NCBI RefSeq assembly: GCF_965638725.1
Contig: NC_134949.1
Span: forward strand, 128,462,294-128,526,293
Length of the DNA: 64,000 nt
Direction: 5' to 3'
Source of the DNA: Aptenodytes patagonicus
Taxonomy: Eukaryota > Chordata > Aves > Sphenisciformes > Spheniscidae
Shown: positions 60,842 to 64,000 of the stretch, piece after piece
Layout: every line of letters starts with the position of its first letter
Position numbering within the stretch: the first letter of the stretch is position 1
The notes under the pieces: generated by a model
The model's database searches: none
What the model saw: the letters and a program-made list of their open reading frames with translations, nothing else
Told to the model about the DNA's origin: nothing
Translations under genes and position numbers: made by a program

Positions 60842-63717
60842 TTATACTCAGTCAACCTGTCACTAAAACCAATTTTTTATTTTTTATTTTTAAATCTGCC
60901 AGCCAGGTATCGGGTATCCGTACCCTTATCTGATGACTGCATATCAACATCCCTAAGATGATCTGCCCAGGCACTTCTACCTCCTCAAGCGTAACCATGA
61001 TCACTTTGCCACCTGAAAACTCATCTTCCTGCGTGCTGTCACAACCCTTTCAGGGTTGCATCAGCCTAGGAAGCATAAGCAGATAAAAGCCTGGGCAGAG
61101 TATTAAGGAGCAACAGACCTAAACCCGCTCCAACTTACCTTGCAGCTCCCGCTGATTGGCCTCCCCGAGCTGATCTAGCCCCAGGGGATGCGGGTGAGCG
61201 CCCAGCCCTGCCCTGGGCTCTCCGCGAGCAGGACTCGAGGAAAACTGCTGTTGTACTACTAGAAGGCTCTTACACCACGGGGAACATGAGCAGCCGCTGT
61301 GCAGGGCGGATGGCAGGGCCGGCGTAATTCGCTCTTCACTGCCCAGCAGAGCCAGCTCCCCCTCGCTCCTCCTTCCTCCTGATGCCCAACACAGGAGCTG
61401 GCAGAGCTGCCCTGTTTGCAATGAACACATCCCCAGATCATTAGCATTTAGCTAATGCTAAATGCATTAGGGACAGCAGAGATAACACTGACATCTCATG
61501 AGCAAGACAAGGTCCTGCACATAAATACAGAGCCGTAAGTCTGCCCCGAGCCTGCCAGCAGCTCCTGAGCCCCTGGAATATGTTTCCAGACCTTCAGCTA
61601 TGAAGACATTTGCCCTTCGAGGGGGGCCTTGGACTACTGGAACTGGACCGCAGCAGATGCTCTTCTCGCATTGTGCTGGACACCCTGCCCAGTGCTACCA
61701 TCCTCAAAAAACCCCTCTGCATGCCCCCCCCAAAAAAGCCCTGTGGCAACTGTGACTGGCTGCTAGTTATTTTCCTTGGCTTTTTTCACAGCCCAGGTGA
61801 GGCTATTCCTGGTGGCTTGTTTATCCTCCACTAGCCAAAATGCACTTCTAGCTGAGGTCCACTTTAGTTCTTAAATAGGTCATTTTTGCACACACCTGAA
61901 ACTTGCCTGCAGCCAGGAAGTGACCAAACCCTGTTTGCACCCATTGCCCACCCCTCAGCCTTCTCCAGGCTCTGGAACAGTCCTTCGAGTTACTGCTGCG
62001 AAAGTCAGCCAGCCTGTGGGACGGCCCACTGGCAATGATGTACTGGAAAAAAACCCCCTCAAACCCCTAAACTTTCCATATCTTAAAATTGAACAGATTA
62101 AAACTCCAGCAGCAGCCAGGACGTGAACTGCACGTTGCACTTTGCATATAGCATTGAAAGCTAAAGATGCCTGACCATTGCCACAAGAAAAGTCCAGTTT
62201 CCTCAAAGGACGACTCAGTTACCCACTGGTTTGGTGCTGAAAAACACAGAGGAGGAAAGGGCTGAAAATATTCTTTATTCCTGTTCATCTTTCTCTGTGC
62301 CCAGAAGGCTCATATAAATGATAGCCCAGCCACATGTCACCGGACACATCTTACGCTGCTACTTCTCTCAATCTTCTCTTGTGGTGTCCTTTCTGCCCCT
62401 TTCAATGATTTTAAGTTTTTGCATGTACTTTACAGCCAACTCTTTCATACCATGTTTCAACGTTCCCATGGACTCTGGCAATGGCTCGGTTGTACGTCTT
62501 GGCTGTGCGTGGGATTCTTTCAAGCATCTCCCAGCTCTATGAAGTAAAGAAGTTAGTGCTTTAGCCCTTTCGTTTAACCATCAGCCCATCAATTAATCAT
62601 TGCCTGGGCTTTACTACTTTTAAATTGCTCTCTCCTATGCCCGTTCTGGCCTGGTCTCCCTTTTTACCAGCTTCAGTCCCAAACCACGTATCACTCCCTA
62701 TATCCTGGGCAACAGCGCACATTTAAACCAGGCCTGAAAACGCCTCCTGTCAGAAAAAACTGTGGGATGTGTCATTTGAGGGCGGTGCTCCATCCTGCTA
62801 GGAACCGGAGCATGCTGCCTTCTGCAAGAGAGGAACCATCGCCCTTCAGGAGCTCAGAGACAGGACAGGAGGGAGGCAGCGGGCTCTAATGACAAATCCG
62901 TTTCCATCCCACCTCCACCCTCCATACGTGTGTTCCCAACTGCTGCATATAGCCAACGCCCTGCCGCTCCCCAGGCAGGGGCAGCAGCAATTGTATTTTA
63001 ATGCTTTAACAAGGCCCGTGGCAACGGGGGGGCTGGCAGCGTCCTGTAAAACGCTGACATTACTGCCCAAGCGGTGAAGCTGGAAGCTGAGCCCGCCCTG
63101 CTGTTGTCACTATGAGGTGCCTTTTCCCTTCTTCCATCCCTCCAGTATGTTTTTATGGCTTCCCGAAGTAAATAAGGATACACGCACCTCACCCGTACCT
63201 AATCTTTTGAATCTTTTAACGGGTGCTCGCCTCTTAACAATCCCTCCCTCCCCCCTTAATCACCAGCACTGCTGCAGCAAGCGGTAGGAGAGCCCAGCCT
63301 GCTGGGACAGGGCCGAGCACCACTCCTCCAGAGCAAGGCTGCTAAAATCCACTCAAGTTCTTCCAGCCCGTGGGCTCCACCCCAGACCCAGGGTGACAAC
63401 GCCTGTGGGGCTCAGGGGTTGTCCCCACATTCCTAGCCTAGGCAGGCAGCTACGCTGCACCCCCCCCGCCACGTAACCTCCCACAGCGTGGGCTCTGCCC
63501 CGGGTGCAGCGCGGAGGCTGCTCTCCCTGTCCACCTGCTATTTTCTTCAGCTTTGCACGTAGCTCAAGCAGACAAGGAAATCTGTCATCTCCTCCTCCCC
63601 TCTGACCTTTTTCCCAATTACCCAGTACGTCCTGCTTTCCTGCCTTTTTGGAGGAATGCCATTATTTTCCTGGAAGGAGGCTGCCCTGGGGCCTGGCGGG
63701 CCCCATGCCCACATTGG

Positions 63718-63736
63718 GCATGCATGCATGCATGCC
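63718..63736. repeat. (GCAT)n microsatellite
   Basis: GCATGCATGCATGCATGCC, a self-complementary tetranucleotide repeat. Confidence 0.9.
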
Positions 63737-63812
63737 TTGCTAGCAGCCTCCTCCCTGGCATCCCATGCCTTCCTCCACGGGGCCCTACAGGTAGCAGCCC
63801 TGCACCGACCTT

Positions 63813-63841
63813 GCTTGAACTTGAGCTTCAGCTTGAACTTG
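63813..63841. repeat. short imperfect tandem repeat
   Basis: GCTTGAACTTGAGCTTCA then GCTTGAACTTG: an 11-base unit repeated after 18 bases, itself made of GCTTGA/ACTTGA hexamers. Confidence 0.75.
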
Positions 63842-64000
63842 TCTAGGCATCACTTGCACCCCTCCTTCCTCTGCTGTCAGCATCGTCACAACGGAAGCAG
63901 TCAATACTGGTTGGCTTTGACCTGCCCCAGGGGCAAAACAGTCACCCTCATCAGCCTTTTCCCTGTGCTCTATCACTGATCTCCCAACCGGAGTGCTTCC

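Larger units (their letters stand above)
60842..64000. other. intergenic region to window end, no recognised gene
   Basis: No supported exon. An isolated strong minus-strand donor-like site (GCTGCAAG|GTAAGT, boundary at 61139/61138) lies at the end of a GC-rich stretch. It is phase-compatible with the ORF at 60088-60343 in one frame, but that frame has no ATG. Two short repeats near 63.7-63.8 kb are listed separately. Confidence 0.4.

Noticed and set aside
46946-64000. KDM6A exons expected from mammalian gene order
   Set aside because: No stretch on either strand matches KDM6A C-terminal sequence as I recall it, so the neighbour is not in this window or the order differs.
1-64000. tRNA, rRNA, CRISPR, bacterial operons or plasmid features
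   Set aside because: None seen. The window is vertebrate nuclear DNA by intron structure, CR1 and LTR content.

Overview
The window is vertebrate nuclear DNA and almost certainly avian. Several CR1 LINEs have the bird-type 3' end (short repeated ATTCTATG-like units), one solo LTR resembles avian ERVL-type LTRs, and the single clear gene has small introns. The species cannot be told from the sequence alone.

Region by region: 0-7.4 kb is a cluster of three 5'-truncated CR1 copies, two on + and one on -. 7.4-30.6 kb is intergenic, mostly AT-rich. It holds a very old CR1 tail, weak MIR-like SINE remnants, microsatellites and short palindromic RFX-type motifs, and no recognisable gene. 30.9-46.9 kb carries one complete five-exon gene on +, DIPK2B (the CXorf36/DIA1R orthologue). 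It encodes a 430-residue secretory-pathway protein of the DIPK/FAM69 kinase-like family; all splice sites are GT-AG, the reading phases join exactly, and an AATAAA lies about 260 bases past the stop. A perfect RFX X-box lies 244 bases upstream of the start codon. Just upstream of exon 2 are a CRE, a CpG-dense block and an open in-frame extension, which together could mark an internal promoter. 47-64 kb is intergenic: a solo LTR with near-identical 5-bp flanks at 51.9-52.5 kb, weak LINE remnants, a second LTR-like block on the minus strand near 60.4-60.8 kb, and beside it an unassigned minus-strand ORF with good splice signals.

No rRNA, tRNA, CRISPR, operon or bacterial feature was found. Most long ORFs in the window are antisense shadows of GC-rich exons or CR1 copies. 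The points most worth following are the possible internal promoter of DIPK2B, the X-box at its 5' end, the apparent loss of kinase catalytic residues, and the unassigned ORF near 60.2 kb.
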